From Phaeodactylum tricornutum CCAP 1055/1 (taxonomy: Eukaryota > Bacillariophyta > Bacillariophyceae > Surirellales > Neidiaceae), in the NCBI RefSeq assembly GCF_000150955.2, contig NC_011672.1, forward strand, positions 682,001 to 746,000: a DNA stretch of 64,000 nucleotides. The letters run 5' to 3'. A model generated the notes under the pieces. It was given only the letters and a program-made list of their open reading frames with translations, did no database searches and was not told the origin of the DNA. A program made the translations under genes and the position numbers. Shown one piece after another: positions 35,883-47,400 of the stretch; positions within the stretch are counted from its first letter, which is position 1; each line of letters starts with the position of its first letter.

Positions 35883-36249
35883 AATATTTGAATGTTGATG
35901 TGCTGACCAAGGATAGTTAATAATCAGTATTTAAGAAATATGTGATAAGTCAACCTGCGTTCCTTACTAGTGTCTTTGCGTATACTCTCTTTCTGACCGC
36001 ATTGTTGTCAACACTGTCACCTTTTCATAGCCGACCCGATCTCCTCTAGATTACTCTCAATAGTTCTTCATAAGGGTTTGCTCTTAATTCCGTTTGCTTG
36101 CTGAATATTTTTTAGAATAAATTTCATTTTATTTTCCGGTTGGTGTGCATTTCCGGCTTTCCGAAAGCATCGTTTCACCTTCACAGTCCACCGATAAATA
36201 TTTGTGCTTTCGGCATACAGTCGAGTAAGTACAGCGAGACAAGGAGGAT
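35883..36249. other. Convergent spacer, no gene seen
   Basis: About 370 bp of AT-rich 3' sequence between two gene ends. Contains TCACAGTCC at 36181-36189, a variant of the recurring word. Confidence 0.35.
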
Positions 36250-36701
36250 TCATTCATCTTCCTCATCTTCATCATCGTCCACCTCTTTCTGAATCATGGC
36301 TTTTGAAGTAAATTTATCCCAAGCATCCGAACGAGATTCGGGCTTCGGTTGCTCTCCGTGATGATGAGTATGAGGACTGAAGGGGTCTTCGGCATGTTCC
36401 CAAGGGTGTCGAAACCCGAGAACGACCGGCAAGTCGTGGCGAGCCCGATGAAAAATCCACAACCAGCAGACGGTTCCGAAAGCCTCGCCCCACATAGTAT
36501 GCGTCTTACTTATTTTCAGATAGTGACTGTAAACCCACAGGGAAAATATACGACAGTTAGTCAGGAACGAAATACCGTGCGGTCCTAAGTGAAAAACGTT
36601 TCGTACCTTCCGGCCATGCGGCGCACTTGAGGACCACGACATACGTTGCTCCTAGCTTGTGCGCTTTTTCGAAGAACTCCGGAAACGCGGGGGGAAAACA
36701 T
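36250..36701 (-). CDS. NDUFB2: NADH:ubiquinone oxidoreductase subunit NDUFB2-like
   Basis: Accessory membrane-arm subunit of mitochondrial complex I. Two exons, 36701-36607 and 36526-36250, with an 80-bp intron; 123 residues. Exon 1 is a mitochondrial presequence (MFSPRVSGVLRKSAQARSN) rich in R and S. Exon 2 carries the single membrane helix and family mark: WGEAFGTVCWLWIFHRARHD, then LPVVLGFRHPWEHAEDPF, close to the plant pattern FYRAKQDGPVVMGWRHPW. A histidine-rich and then strongly acidic tail (DDDEDEEDE) ends it, longer than in plants. Finding the small exon in a different frame from the main one is what fixes the start. It is head-to-head with the DUF819 gene. Confidence 0.85.
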
Positions 36702-37113
36702 TCTGAAAGCGGGTTGTCTACGACAACTACTAGACTCTCCTTTTTTGCCATTGTCATGGATGTCGATCCTGCCGCTGCTCGATGGCTGCTTCCTTCCTGC
36801 GTCGGACCCCTCTAGCGCTGGTAAGAAAAAGCTCGAAGATTGAAACAAGGGACTTCTACATAAATTGAAGCTGGAGATAGTAAAATGGAGAGATTTGCTT
36901 CCATTCTGGTTTACAGTTAGTAACTTGATGCCGAATGGACAACAGCTTGTTATCTGAAGACGACACAGATTCATGTCCTCATGGGATTATCTGTCATGTC
37001 ACAGGCAATGGCTTTTGGACACAATGTTGTTACATGATTTATCATGGTCAAGCAGATCCCAACATTGCTAGCGTCTTTATATCGAAGATCCAACCAACAT
37101 CGAAAGATCCAAC
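36702..37113. promoter_or_regulatory. Divergent spacer, NDUFB2 and DUF819 gene
   Basis: About 410 bp with no gene. Both promoters must lie here. Confidence 0.4.
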
Positions 37114-38559
37114 ATGCTCACCGTGACTATTTGTCCTGCTCGGAGGGTGCTTCGATTCCTTCTTATTCTTTGGTTTCCATCATTAGCGCTATGCTTCTCC
37201 GTGTCGACAATACTTCACAGAAAGAGAGCGGCCGTTCCGATTTTTGAACTGAAAAAATCGGTCTTCAATGCGGACGATACCTGTTATTCGAACTCGATGC
37301 CAATGGGCAAGAAACACTTTGCTATCAGACAATCAACGCGGCTTCAGTCTGCATCATTATCTTCTCTCACACAAATTCAGACAGTTCTTCACCAAGACCC
37401 GTCGTTTTGCTTAACAATTATTCTGTTGCTCAGCACCTTCGGCATGTCACTCGAACGAAAGACAACGATTGGAAAAGCAATATCGGCTCCACTATCAACC
37501 ATGGCCCTGGCGTTGACCGTGGCGAATTTGGGCGTCATACCTTTCTCGTCAAGCGTTTATAGTATGATCAACCAATACTTGGTGCCGCTTGCTGTTCCGA
37601 TGTTGCTTTATGATAGTGATATTCGTCGCGTCATTCGAGACACCGGGACTCTCTTGCTAGCATTTGGTGTCGGTGCAATTGCCACCGTTGTTGGTACGCT
37701 GGTTTCCTTTCCCATTCTACCAATGACATCGCTGGGTGATGATGGATGGAGAGTAGCCTGTGCTCTGGCGGCGCGCCACATTGGAGGAGCCATCAACTTC
37801 GTGGCAGTTGCGGAAACGCTGCAGATTTCGGGCACAGTCGTCTCGGCCGCGATTGCAGCCGACAATGTCGTTGTGGCTCTATATTTCGCATTTCTATTCG
37901 CAATTTCGAATGCTGATCAGGTGGATGGACCCTCATCAGATTCCGGAACAAGCGACGCTTTGGAACTCGATGCAAGCGGAAGCGAAGTCGAGTATTCGGA
38001 GGATAGTATTTCCTTGTCATCATTGGGTATTGCCCTGTCTGTAGCGTCAGGACTAGTAACGACCGGAAGAATCTTGACAAACTCTGTTTTGCCATTGGGG
38101 ACCTCCGCATTGCCACTGACGTCCGTGCTTACGGTAGCTGCGGCCACCATCTTCCCGAAGTTTTTCGTCAATATACGTGCCGCTGGGAGTGCGCTTGGTA
38201 TCTTGTGCATCCAAATGTTCTTTGCAGCGTCGGGTGCAGCTGGCTCGATTAGCCTCGTTATGCAGAAAGCCCCATCGTTGTTTGCGTTTTCAGCGTTGCA
38301 AATTGGTGTCCATTTTGGCGTCCTCATGTCGGTCGGCCGCGGTATCTTTCGGATCCCGAGTAAGGAGCTCTACTTAGCATCCAATGCGAATGTCGGGGGG
38401 CCTACGACTGCCGCCGCAATGGCAAAAGCCAAAGATTGGAAATCATTGGTACTGCCAGCTCTGCTAGTGGGAATTCTTGGCTACGCATCTGCAACCGCAA
38501 TTGCCCTAGCACTCGGGCCAATTCTTGTCCGGCTTCCTCTTATTGGCGAAAAATCCTAA
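37114..38559 (+). CDS. DUF819-family multipass membrane protein
   Basis: Member of the DUF819 (YjcL-like) family, predicted transporters of unknown substrate found in bacteria and plant plastids. Single exon, 481 residues. The N-terminus has a hydrophobic run (FLLILWFPSLALCFSVS) suited to a signal peptide and then about 60 polar residues, so plastid targeting is plausible but the A-F type motif is not clear. The membrane part begins SFCLTIILLLSTFGMSLERK. Family marks are LVPLAVPMLLYDSDIRRV, ALAARHIGGAINFVAVAE, IAADNVVVALYFAFLF and, near the end, ASNANVGGPTTAAAMAKAK. An acidic loop of about 45 residues separates the two halves. About ten helices in all. Confidence 0.85.
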   Translation: MLTVTICPARRVLRFLLILWFPSLALCFSVSTILHRKRAAVPIFELKKSVFNADDTCYSNSMPMGKKHFAIRQSTRLQSASLSSLTQIQTVLHQDPSFCLTIILLLSTFGMSLERKTTIGKAISAPLSTMALALTVANLGVIPFSSSVYSMINQYLVPLAVPMLLYDSDIRRVIRDTGTLLLAFGVGAIATVVGTLVSFPILPMTSLGDDGWRVACALAARHIGGAINFVAVAETLQISGTVVSAAIAADNVVVALYFAFLFAISNADQVDGPSSDSGTSDALELDASGSEVEYSEDSISLSSLGIALSVASGLVTTGRILTNSVLPLGTSALPLTSVLTVAAATIFPKFFVNIRAAGSALGILCIQMFFAASGAAGSISLVMQKAPSLFAFSALQIGVHFGVLMSVGRGIFRIPSKELYLASNANVGGPTTAAAMAKAKDWKSLVLPALLVGILGYASATAIALALGPILVRLPLIGEKS

Positions 38560-38636
38560 TATATGTCCACATTTATGTGCATTTTTTTATATACTTACAT
38601 ACGGTATGTTCAAATAATCCATCTTCCTCTCGTTGC

Positions 38637-40242
38637 TTAAGCTTTTCGTTGCACTAAACTGTGCGATCCCAGAAGTGCCACTGCGCGACGGCGAGCATAT
38701 GGTGCACTCGCACGGAATATATCAAATTCCGGATCGCCTGATAATGCGATACCTTCCAATAGTCCAAGACCACGAGTCACCAGCGCGAAGAATGGAGGCA
38801 CACTAAACGGATACTGAAAGAAAACTTCGTTGAGCTCGTTGGATATCTCCAACAATTTTCGCTTGCGCTTGCGCAGATCTGATCCAGAATCGATCAGTCC
38901 AACAGTCAAAATCTTGGTTAGCAATGGCTTCAATTCGCTTGTGTCAAAGTCTTGCGGAAGAAATCCCATTTCCTTCGCATCTTCGGACACCAGAGAATCA
39001 AAATCCTTCAACAAAAGGTGCACAATAGCCTTTGTCATTGCGTTTCTTGACTTAGCATCTACTTCCGCGCACAGTCCAAAGTCCAGCAAACAAAGCCTAC
39101 CGTCCTTCGTGACGAGCAAATTTCCTGTTAAACAAAAATTTGATTAGTCGCTCAAACTACAAACATCCCGTCAGTCAATATAAGTCTTCATACGCACCAG
39201 GGTGAGGATCGGCGTGGAAAGCCCCAATATCCAGCAGTTGAGTCAAAAACAATTCGACGCCTATAGGAATGAGCTCTCGAATCCGCTCTTTCGGAGAGTC
39301 CGCTAATTTAACACCTTCAATCCATTGAGAGGTCAAGACTCTCTGTGAAGAATATTCTTTGTATACGTCTGGCACCACAACTGGACATTTCCGGATGGCT
39401 AGCTCATGCTGGAACTTCGTCTGATTTGCGGCTTCATTTTCGTAATCCAACTCCATGTACGACCCTCGCGAAAAGGACTCATACAGCGCTTTATGAAACG
39501 GGGGCTGGTTAGTGAAAGTGGACGTGAACACGTCAACGACCACACCAACCTTTCGGAGAAGACACAAATCGAGGCTAAAATTTCGCTGCATGTCAGGACG
39601 TTGAACTTTGATAGCAACATAATGCCCGTTGGAGCGCAATTTCGCTTTATAGACTTGTCCTAAACTTGCTGATGCAACAAGTTTCAGATCTTGAAACAAG
39701 ACCTCCAAATCATCTTGATCCAGTTCCTTTCGAATCAACTGCATTGCAATATCGTCTGGAATTGGACGGACGGCGTCACACAGCTTCTGGAGCTCTTTTA
39801 ACACTGCCGGCGGAACCAGATCAGGACGGATTGAAAGTTGCTGTCCTCCTTTGACAAAGGCGGGGCCTAGATTTGTCAAGGCTTCTCGAAGTAAGTAAGA
39901 ATGTTTCTGCTGCTTCGAGATGGACTCTTCAGTAGAGGAAGGTTTGAACACAACAAAATCTTTCATATACCGTAAACCCACAGGCCCCAATTCACTGAGA
40001 ATTCTGGCCAAACGGAACAAAGTAGATACAGGCCGTTGCGACCAATACTCATTGATGGCATCGACATCGTAGTGGCGTGGAAGAAGAGGAGGATGCACCG
40101 TGTTACCAGGGTCGAGAAGGTAAGCCTTTTCATATGATTCGGCCCGAATCTCTGTCAGCGAGGCAATTGTCGCGGTTCCAGTACCAGTTGCGACCGCAAA
40201 GGATACAAAAGGACGCTTGCGGAGAAAGCGGGTCGCTTGCAT
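38637..40242 (-). CDS. ABC1/UbiB-family atypical kinase (ADCK-like)
   Basis: Atypical protein-kinase-like ATPase of the ABC1 family, which supports ubiquinone or plastoquinone metabolism in mitochondria or plastids. Two exons, 40242-39198 and 39124-38637, with a 73-bp intron; 510 residues. Diagnostic motifs: GPAFVKGGQQLSIRPDLVP (the KxGQ motif), VASASLGQVYKAKL (the alanine-rich loop replacing a glycine loop), VAIKVQRP with the catalytic lysine, MELDYENEAAN (the ExD motif), DPHPGN rebuilt across the intron, and LLDFGLCAEVD for the DFG. The N-terminus (MQATRFLRKRPFVSFAVATG) is basic and amphipathic, so mitochondrial import is more likely than plastid. All catalytic residues present. Confidence 0.9.
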
Positions 40243-40724
40243 AATGCAATTCTAAGCCGAAACGCAGGTGTTTGCCTTTAAACCAGACGAGATCGAGTGT
40301 TGTGAGTATAGCATTGTAAAGCATGGTGGCAAAAGAACTCCAATGGAAAAAGGGACGACGTCCAAAACACCGCACCAACATCATCTACCTGTGACTCATC
40401 ATTCACAGTCAGAGTCAGAATTGCTCATAGCCCCACCCGCCGAACTTTTCATTCGGATCCTACATTCCATCAGATATTTGACCAATTCCAAGGGGCACAT
40501 GAACTTTCACATCGTAGATTTGCTTACAGTTAGTTAGGGTTGGTCGACCGGCCTGAAATCACTGTCAATTGGTGGCGAATAGCTGGAATCATGACGTCGG
40601 CTATATTACTAGTAGTCTACAGAATTAATTCATAAATATGTTTGTGAAATTGGAGGGGGCTCAGAGAGACAGTACATACTCCTCACTCACTGCAAAAAGA
40701 CAATCTGAAACTTGGGAACCACTG
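40243..40724. other. Spacer upstream of the ABC1 kinase
   Basis: About 480 bp between the kinase start and the stop of the next minus-strand gene. It carries TCACAGTCA at 40402-40410, 160 bp upstream of the kinase start. I looked here for a missing acetyltransferase domain of the neighbouring gene and found none. Confidence 0.4.
40402..40410 (+). other. Recurring 9-mer TCACAGTCA, copy 5
   Basis: Exact copy in the upstream region of the ABC1 kinase gene, immediately followed by a related word (gagtcag). Confidence 0.35.
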
Positions 40725-42170
40725 TCAAAAACGTTTGCTTGATTGCTGCTTCTTGATATATATCTCTTTTTGACCTTGTGCCTTAGCTGACGCAAAGAAA
40801 GAATCCCAATCGTCTTGTCCGATTTCTTCTTCAACTTTTGTGTTTTCTTCGTCGTGATAGAGGCAAGTATTCGCACCATTCTTGCTGGTGAAGAGTTCTT
40901 CAAGTAATGCACCATCCCCGGGATTTACTACATGTGCTCGTTTCACACCATGATCGAGCGCCCAGGACGCCCATCCGAGATGCAAAAGCAACTCGACAGC
41001 GTGTGGTTCTAGACTTTGTCTAGCTCGCTCGAACGTTGCAAATCCGGTTTTGTGAACCTCGACATGGTGGTAGTCCAAAACAGCCTTCGCAAAACTGAGA
41101 GGCAACTCTTGAATAGAGATGTTCTCGCCTTTCTTTTGCAAAACAGAGCCTTCATTAGACATGTATATCACCTTGTAGGCTTTGAGAGCCGCAGCTACGG
41201 AAGCCGCCAAATGATATCCGTTAACGTTGACAAGCTCACCCAGTGTGCTCAAACCCACGGTTGTCAAAAGCACAACGTCGTTGTTGTTTAGAACTCGTTG
41301 GATATTTTCAGCATGCACTTGCCCTGTCGGCGTAAATCCTGTGTATTCAAAGTCTTCCCCTTGGATAATACCAAACTGCTGTGCCGTATAGAAGTTCCCG
41401 GAGACGACATTACCATCAGGGACCGGGGCGTCCTTGGTTCCCGACACGCCTCCCGTCATGCGCAAACATCGATTAAGCTTGCGCTCCATTTCGGTGCGTA
41501 AGAATCCTACTTCTTCTTCCACATAACGCAACGTCTCCGCATTTGTGATTTTCAGTGCGTTGTGGCATTCGTGAGCGTTTTCGGCGAAATCCATATCGCA
41601 CCTATCCAGATCGAACCGACAGCCAATCACAATGACGATTTTCATGCCTAACAGTCTCGACAAGGAAATGTCAGCAAGCAAAGCATCCGCATTCGGTGTA
41701 CCGTCTAACACGTCGCCTGGAATATGAATGACAGCCGTTTTACCGGCGTGAGCGGCGATGTAAGGAGCCGACCCTTGCAGCATCATAGCGAAAGGATAAT
41801 GGGATGATCCCATGGCGGGCAACACCTTGCCGTTTCTGACGCTTTTTCGAAAGTGCGTGCTTTCGGTGAACTCAACCAGTGCAGGGTCATTGACAGACAA
41901 TGGGGAAATCTGAAGTGCGCCGGTGACCAGTTCGTCGTAAGAATCGTCGACAGAAAGTGGAGCGCTTCCATCCCATGTCGAAAAGTCGGATGATTCGGTT
42001 GACGCCGAAAACTGATATGCTATCGAAGATTTGCGAACATTAACTGTAAATGACCCAGTCGCACGAGGTCCAGTGTGAGGATGGCGAACGGAAGCTGACT
42101 TCGGAATTCCTGTATAGCTCTTTGCAACCCATGTCGAGATCACAAACGCTATCAAAGAAAGCATAACCAT
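40725..42170 (-). CDS. N-acetylglutamate synthase-like protein, amino-acid-kinase domain only
   Basis: Resembles the amino acid kinase part of plant and bacterial N-acetylglutamate synthase (ArgA type), the first step of arginine synthesis. The open frame begins with a TTG at 42227; the first ATG is 42170, giving 481 residues and a signal-like start MVMLSLIAFVISTWVAKS. Family marks: FAMMLQGSAPYIAAHAGKTAVIHIPGD, SLSRLLGMKIVIVIGC, VSGNFYTAQQFGIIQGEDFEYTG, VVLLTTVGLSTLGELVNVNGY and HVVNPGDGALLEELFT. The usual C-terminal GNAT acetyltransferase domain is absent: the protein ends about 50 residues after the kinase-like domain with an acidic tail. It may act as a regulator, or acetylation may be done by another protein. 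Acetylglutamate kinase itself fits less well because the N-terminal glycine loop is lacking. Confidence 0.75.
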   Translation of the reverse strand: MVMLSLIAFVISTWVAKSYTGIPKSASVRHPHTGPRATGSFTVNVRKSSIAYQFSASTESSDFSTWDGSAPLSVDDSYDELVTGALQISPLSVNDPALVEFTESTHFRKSVRNGKVLPAMGSSHYPFAMMLQGSAPYIAAHAGKTAVIHIPGDVLDGTPNADALLADISLSRLLGMKIVIVIGCRFDLDRCDMDFAENAHECHNALKITNAETLRYVEEEVGFLRTEMERKLNRCLRMTGGVSGTKDAPVPDGNVVSGNFYTAQQFGIIQGEDFEYTGFTPTGQVHAENIQRVLNNNDVVLLTTVGLSTLGELVNVNGYHLAASVAAALKAYKVIYMSNEGSVLQKKGENISIQELPLSFAKAVLDYHHVEVHKTGFATFERARQSLEPHAVELLLHLGWASWALDHGVKRAHVVNPGDGALLEELFTSKNGANTCLYHDEENTKVEEEIGQDDWDSFFASAKAQGQKEIYIKKQQSSKRF

Positions 42171-42827
42171 CCTTTTGAATGACAACGCAATGTTATGCCG
42201 TTGGCTCTGGTTAGAAGGCGATACCAAAGTATTTTTTCCTTTTCGGTAGACGTTTCACTTTCACCAATCCATTTTGGGGGCTTCGTCGAAAGATCTTTTG
42301 GAAAGTGCGTAGTGACCCGACAGAAAATACTTCCTGCCAGAAGGTGCGTGAAGGATTGGTCCTGCCTTCACAGCTGAACAAGAGGAGGACCAGGAAATAG
42401 AGAGACCGTTCGTTGGAACTCTTTACCGATGAAGGTGCACGACAATTCGCTTGTGATGTCCAGCTGAGTACCGCAGTATCCGAAAGAACTTTTTCCACTC
42501 CATATGCTGACACACTCCAAATAAACAGTTTTGTCGTAATATGTTGCACAACGAGTCGTAGCTCCTCAGAATTACGACACTCTACTATATGGTCGGACAT
42601 TGATCATTTCTCCGCCTTTCTCGGAGTGAACGAGGACTGCGACTTTCATAGCGAAATATGGTTATGTCGGTATTGCGACGTCATGCTCACACTTCATGAG
42701 GTGGGTCTCAGGATTCCAAAGCAACGGCTTTCCGACGCATCAAAAACAATCATCGTACTGCTATGAATGACGACAAGTCTCTTTGGCATAACTCACAGAT
42801 CAATCTTCTATCTTCTCGATTGCATCA
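42171..42827. promoter_or_regulatory. Divergent spacer, NAGS-like gene and UBL5
   Basis: About 650 bp. A 117-codon plus-strand frame at 42413-42766 contains an ordered-looking piece (ELFTDEGARQFACDVQLSTA) faintly like the C-terminal part of COG7. It has no start context, no continuation and no neighbours in support, so I do not call it a gene. Confidence 0.35.
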
Positions 42828-43127
42828 ATGATCGAAGTTCTCTTGAACGATCGCCTAGGCAAGAAGGTCCGGGTCAAGTGCAATGAGGACGATACCATTG
42901 GGGATCTCAAGAAGTTGGCCGCGGCCCAATTGGGAACGAGCTGGGAAAAGTTGAGAATTCAGAAGTGGTATACTGTATACAAAGATCACATTACTCTAGA
43001 AGATTACGAAATTCACGACGGAATGGGTCTGGAGCTGTAAGTTCGATTTCCCAAAACTGGTACAATCGTCGAGATGACTTGCGTAGACTCAAACACACTC
43101 TTTGATCACCCAAGGTATTACCAGTAG
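42828..43127 (+). CDS. UBL5: Ubiquitin-like protein 5 / Hub1
   Basis: Ubiquitin-like modifier that binds HIND motifs of splicing factors and tunes pre-mRNA splicing. Two exons, 42828-43036 and 43115-43127: the last exon encodes only the end of the final L codon, YYQ and the stop. The protein is exactly 73 residues, the invariant family length, and ends in LELYYQ, with the typical di-tyrosine and no glycine-glycine tail. The body [20 protein letters not shown], then [20 protein letters not shown] and [20 protein letters not shown] is nearly canonical. The 78-bp intron explains why the plain open frame stops at LEL. The start has a CATCA context close to an upstream TATA-less leader. Confidence 0.96.
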
Positions 43128-44425
43128 GAGGCAAAAAATGCTTCTTGAACGGAGATTATGACAAGCCTTATTGAAACATCTATTGACGGATGTTAACTGA
43201 ACTACTCTCGACGCTTTTTATTGCATGACCATGCATATCGGCTTCTACGTCCCAAGTATAGAAGCAGCAGCGCGAATTCTTCGCTTAATTTTGAAGTGAT
43301 TCATCTATAGTAACATGAAATCCAAAACCATGTTGCGTTTTAAGCTGTGCGATACAACGCACATTTTTGGGAATCAGTTTGGTTTGCAATCACAATCCTG
43401 TATATTTAGAATTGTCACCAATATAGACATTTCTCTATATGCTCCAAAATTGTTGCTGGCGACGGCTTAAATTGGACTAACAGTAAAACTTACTGCCGTG
43501 GAAGCAGGCGTCCATACGAATTTTGAGCGGGTATTTATTGATGTACAGAGGTGATCAACTCACTGTAATACTAATTTCACTGCCTGTAAGTCCGGATGTA
43601 GGCAATCGGGTCAACATCGACCATTTTGCATTGGACCAACTATCATTGCAACAAGCCGACTTTTACCAGAAGTGGATGCTCACCACCTTCAAGAAATAGT
43701 TCTTCGCTTTCTTTCTTTCGATTGTCAAGTATTGGAAAATCGTGCATTACAGCAATAACGACGACAAGCATACTCACAGTCAGTTCTAAATTCTGTCATG
43801 TGATGTGAGCTTGCTTCTCCGGTCTTTTATCAGATAAATGTCAACTGAAGCATTTAGCTTACAGGGATATGAGAGTAGAAAGATATATAGATTTTAGTAT
43901 AGCCCTCTGTTTTAAACTTACACATGTATTCATACAAACTTTCAGTCTAATTTGAATAATATGGAAAGTCTAGCATGCGTGTGGATTATTTGAACGAGAG
44001 ATTAAGACCCTCCCAACATGGACGGCGTGCTATTTTCCTATACGAAATTCGCTATTTGCACAACTCCCAGCATTCTATGTCGGCGCAGCACCTAAACCTA
44101 CTCCTTTGCTTCCGCCGTGTTGTCAAAAACTGATTCCTCTTGACCTTCGTGCCATCTCCTGCCGCCATATTTCTTTCGACTTACGAAAGCCTTATTTCAT
44201 CTTGCCATCTTTATTGGTCTTTGCAGCTGATCGTATTCACAGTAAACCTCTTAGCATTCCTTGCTGACAACATTTTCTTTCAGCCTGGACGAATTCAAAT
44301 CTGCTGTGTAGACTTTCTACGTAACTGTACGGGGAACGTCTTGTCACTGGTCTTCTTTGCATTTCCTATTTTGCACCTATCATTGACTTGCTCTCTAAGG
44401 TCGGATCCAGCCAACCATTGCAACG
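43128..44425. other. Longest gene-free stretch, AT-rich
   Basis: About 1.3 kb with no supported gene. It is visibly AT-rich between about 43300 and 44000. It contains TCACAGTCA at 43774-43782 and the variant TCACAGTAA at 44237-44245, about 190 bp before the next start codon. Short frames at 43626 and 44140 look like chance. Confidence 0.4.
43774..43782 (+). other. Recurring 9-mer TCACAGTCA, copy 6
   Basis: Exact copy in the 1.3-kb spacer, about 650 bp upstream of the EF-hand-like repeat gene. Confidence 0.35.
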
Positions 44426-47400
44426 ATGTCGGTTAACGTGAAGACTGTGTCCCAAGCCGAACCGACGACTTCTCCAAAGTCAGAACCGCCCATCACGTCA
44501 TTTACACTAAAGGTTTCGGCCAAGGATGCAGCGCGCTTTTTCGCCATGTCCAAAGCTATCAATGAGCGACTACCAGAAGTATCACCAGATACAGGAGATA
44601 CTTGTGAATTCAGTCTTCACGCACAACTCTACGAAGCCACGCAAAAGTGCCCTGACGAGCTGGTGAAAGGATTTTTGGATCGAATGATTGCTTTCCTCAT
44701 CCCTGTCAAGGAAATAAAGGCTGGCTTGGTGCTTTTGCATGATGCTAACATGAACGATAAGCTTCTACATGTTGCGGAAGCGCTGAGCCCAAGTGCTACC
44801 ACTAGTGGTTTGGATAAGGGACAGCTGACTTCATTGTTTCGGTCGCTGTTGACGGCGATCTCATGCTGTATTGACCAATCGACCGAGGCAGTCGACTTGG
44901 AAGATACGCTAATGGAAGATAAACCCCAAGGACTAGAACCGCCGCCGAAAAAGACCAAATTAGACATAAAAATTGTCGAAGAGAGCGATCAAGAGTTCCG
45001 ACCATGTCAGTCCCCTTCTTTTGACTGTTCGTTGGCAACGCTGCGAGACGAGGACGACACAGCTACCAATACTGTTCGTCGAGAGATTGACGAAATATCT
45101 AGTTTCGCTGCAGGAGAAGTTCTCTCAGACGGAGTGGAACGAGCGACTTTTGATCTGTTGCGATCGTGGTATGATGAAAAAGGGAAGTCGGTTGTTCCTT
45201 GGCTAGAACTATTGGATGCAACTAAGTGGATGTCTACCGAACCTCCAAGCCCACCCTGCAGAAAGACGGCCGAATGCGACCCCTCCATGGAAACGCACCA
45301 AGCTCTAAGAGACGATATACTGCAAGTCGACGAGAATGAAAGAAGTGTCTCTTCTGGCTCTAGAGATATCCGCTGCTCTGTTGAAGAAGAACTGCCTGTC
45401 CCACCTACAGCCGCGCATTCTCCGATTGATTCACTGAGCGATGGTGACGGCAGTCGAATTCTCGTTTCGTTTGATTTTAGCGGCACTGGCCATACAACCC
45501 CACTTTGCATCAATGTGTCGGAAAACAATATCGTTGCTCTTCGTCAGTTGGTCCATCGCACTGGTATTGTGCACTGTCAAGCCGTGGAAATGTGTCGTCG
45601 TTTGCTTCATATGGCTTCCCAGCGCCAAGAAGGTAATGAAACTATCCTGGCGCTTCACTGTCATGATTTTTCTCGATCGATTGATCAGTTGTGGTCTCCA
45701 GAGGTGTTGAAGAATATTTCAAAAGAAGAGAGGGAATCTTTTACCTTGTCGCTCACTTCAATTTTGTCTTGCTACCAAGAGACAAAGCCATCTCTTTCGT
45801 CTGAAGAAGTCGACCTTCAGGAATTTGCCGTGGGCTTCTGCTTCTTTTGCGCGGGCAACAAGAGTGCAAAGCTTGCAACAGGCTTTGAGATGTTGGATGA
45901 TACAAGACATGGATATTTGACCGAACAGCAGTTACTACGATACTTGAGCTCCTACCTCATGATGCTTTCAGCGATATCGCTCTTACATCCGCTTTCCAAA
46001 GGGCATCATTCAAACAAGCTGACCCCTCAGCGTCGAAAAGCGATGCGCACTGCAGTTGACAACGGTGCAAAATGGACAATCGGTCACTTCTTGAAGCACA
46101 TGCATGATCGTGAAGGTGGAGAACACCCAAATGCATATTCCTTCGAGTCATTTGCACTGTGGTACAGTGTCGGAGGATACAATGTTGCACCCTGGCTAGA
46201 ACTTCTTGACCTCAACAAACTTTTCGTATTGATCGCTCCGGACGTGGAAAGCTCCTTGCATACCAAATCTTCTGCATCAATGGCACACACATCAGGGGGA
46301 CGGCGTCCAGCTGGTCAGCGCGATCGAATGTCTACTCTACGCAGACACCACTCCCGACGGAATCCAGGAACTCACCCGGAAGTGTTGTTCACCTTCCCTC
46401 TAGCCCGCAGCCGCTCGTTAGTCGTTTTGAAGGAAGATGCGAGATACGTTCGTGATGTCGTCCAAGAACTCGGCCTCCTGTCTTTCAGCCCCGATTTCGT
46501 GTGGTCCAGTTTGAGCAAAATTGTGACACGACCTAGCACTCCCACAGAAGGCTATGGCGTCGACATGCAGACCTTTGTACAATGCATGATCGATGTTTGT
46601 AATAAATCAAGTCGCAAACGTTCTGCGTCAGGAGCTGAGTCTACTATGGAAGAGCTTCTGTGTAATTTTTATCAATGTTTCAATTTGGATCAAAAAAAGC
46701 TGGTCGCCGTAGACGAGCTTATGGGTGGCCTTACTCTGCTTTGCGGGGGAAAGAAAAGCGTCAAACTTGCCTTCGCTTTTGGAATTTTCGATACACGCCC
46801 GGGAGTTCACGGCAAGAGTGCGGAATCGGTTGTACACTCTTTGGATGGTCACGATCTCTTCGTGTTTCTACGCTCAATCCTGATAGTTGCATTCTCATGC
46901 TGTCGCCAAAGCTTAGATATGGATGATTCTGTTGTAGGGCAATGTATCTCTGATACTGCCAACATGCTTTGCAACGACGTCATGACTCACCAGGGGAAGC
47001 AGCGCTTCTGTGACCGCCTCAACTTTGATGAATTTGGGCTATGGTATAACGAAGGAGGATTTGAGCGAGCTCCATGGTTGGAGCTATTAGATCTTAAGAA
47101 GTGGGTGCTTGCCGACAATTTCGACGCCACCCTTGAGAAGCGTGTTGTCGAGTCACAATTACAAGTGATCCCTGTAAGCATTGCGACAGATTCTTCAATT
47201 CCACCGCCTCCTCCCGAGGATGCATTAGACGGTAGCTTTTTCGAAGAGAACGGAATTATGGCAATGGACAGTGTATGTATCCGTTTTAAAACTGATTCAA
47301 TTCTTGCATATCTTTTTAATCCGTGTTCTCTTTCTCAAATTTCAGATGGATGAGATGGATATGATTTTGATGCAGTCGTCTACAGATCGCGAAAGTGACC

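Noticed and set aside
42413-42766. 117-codon plus-strand frame with a piece faintly like COG7
   Set aside because: No start context, no continuation, no splice partner, and the rest of the frame has no recognisable content.
43300-44000. Possible low-GC centromere-type sequence
   Set aside because: AT-rich by eye but not extreme or long enough to claim, and GC could not be computed reliably.
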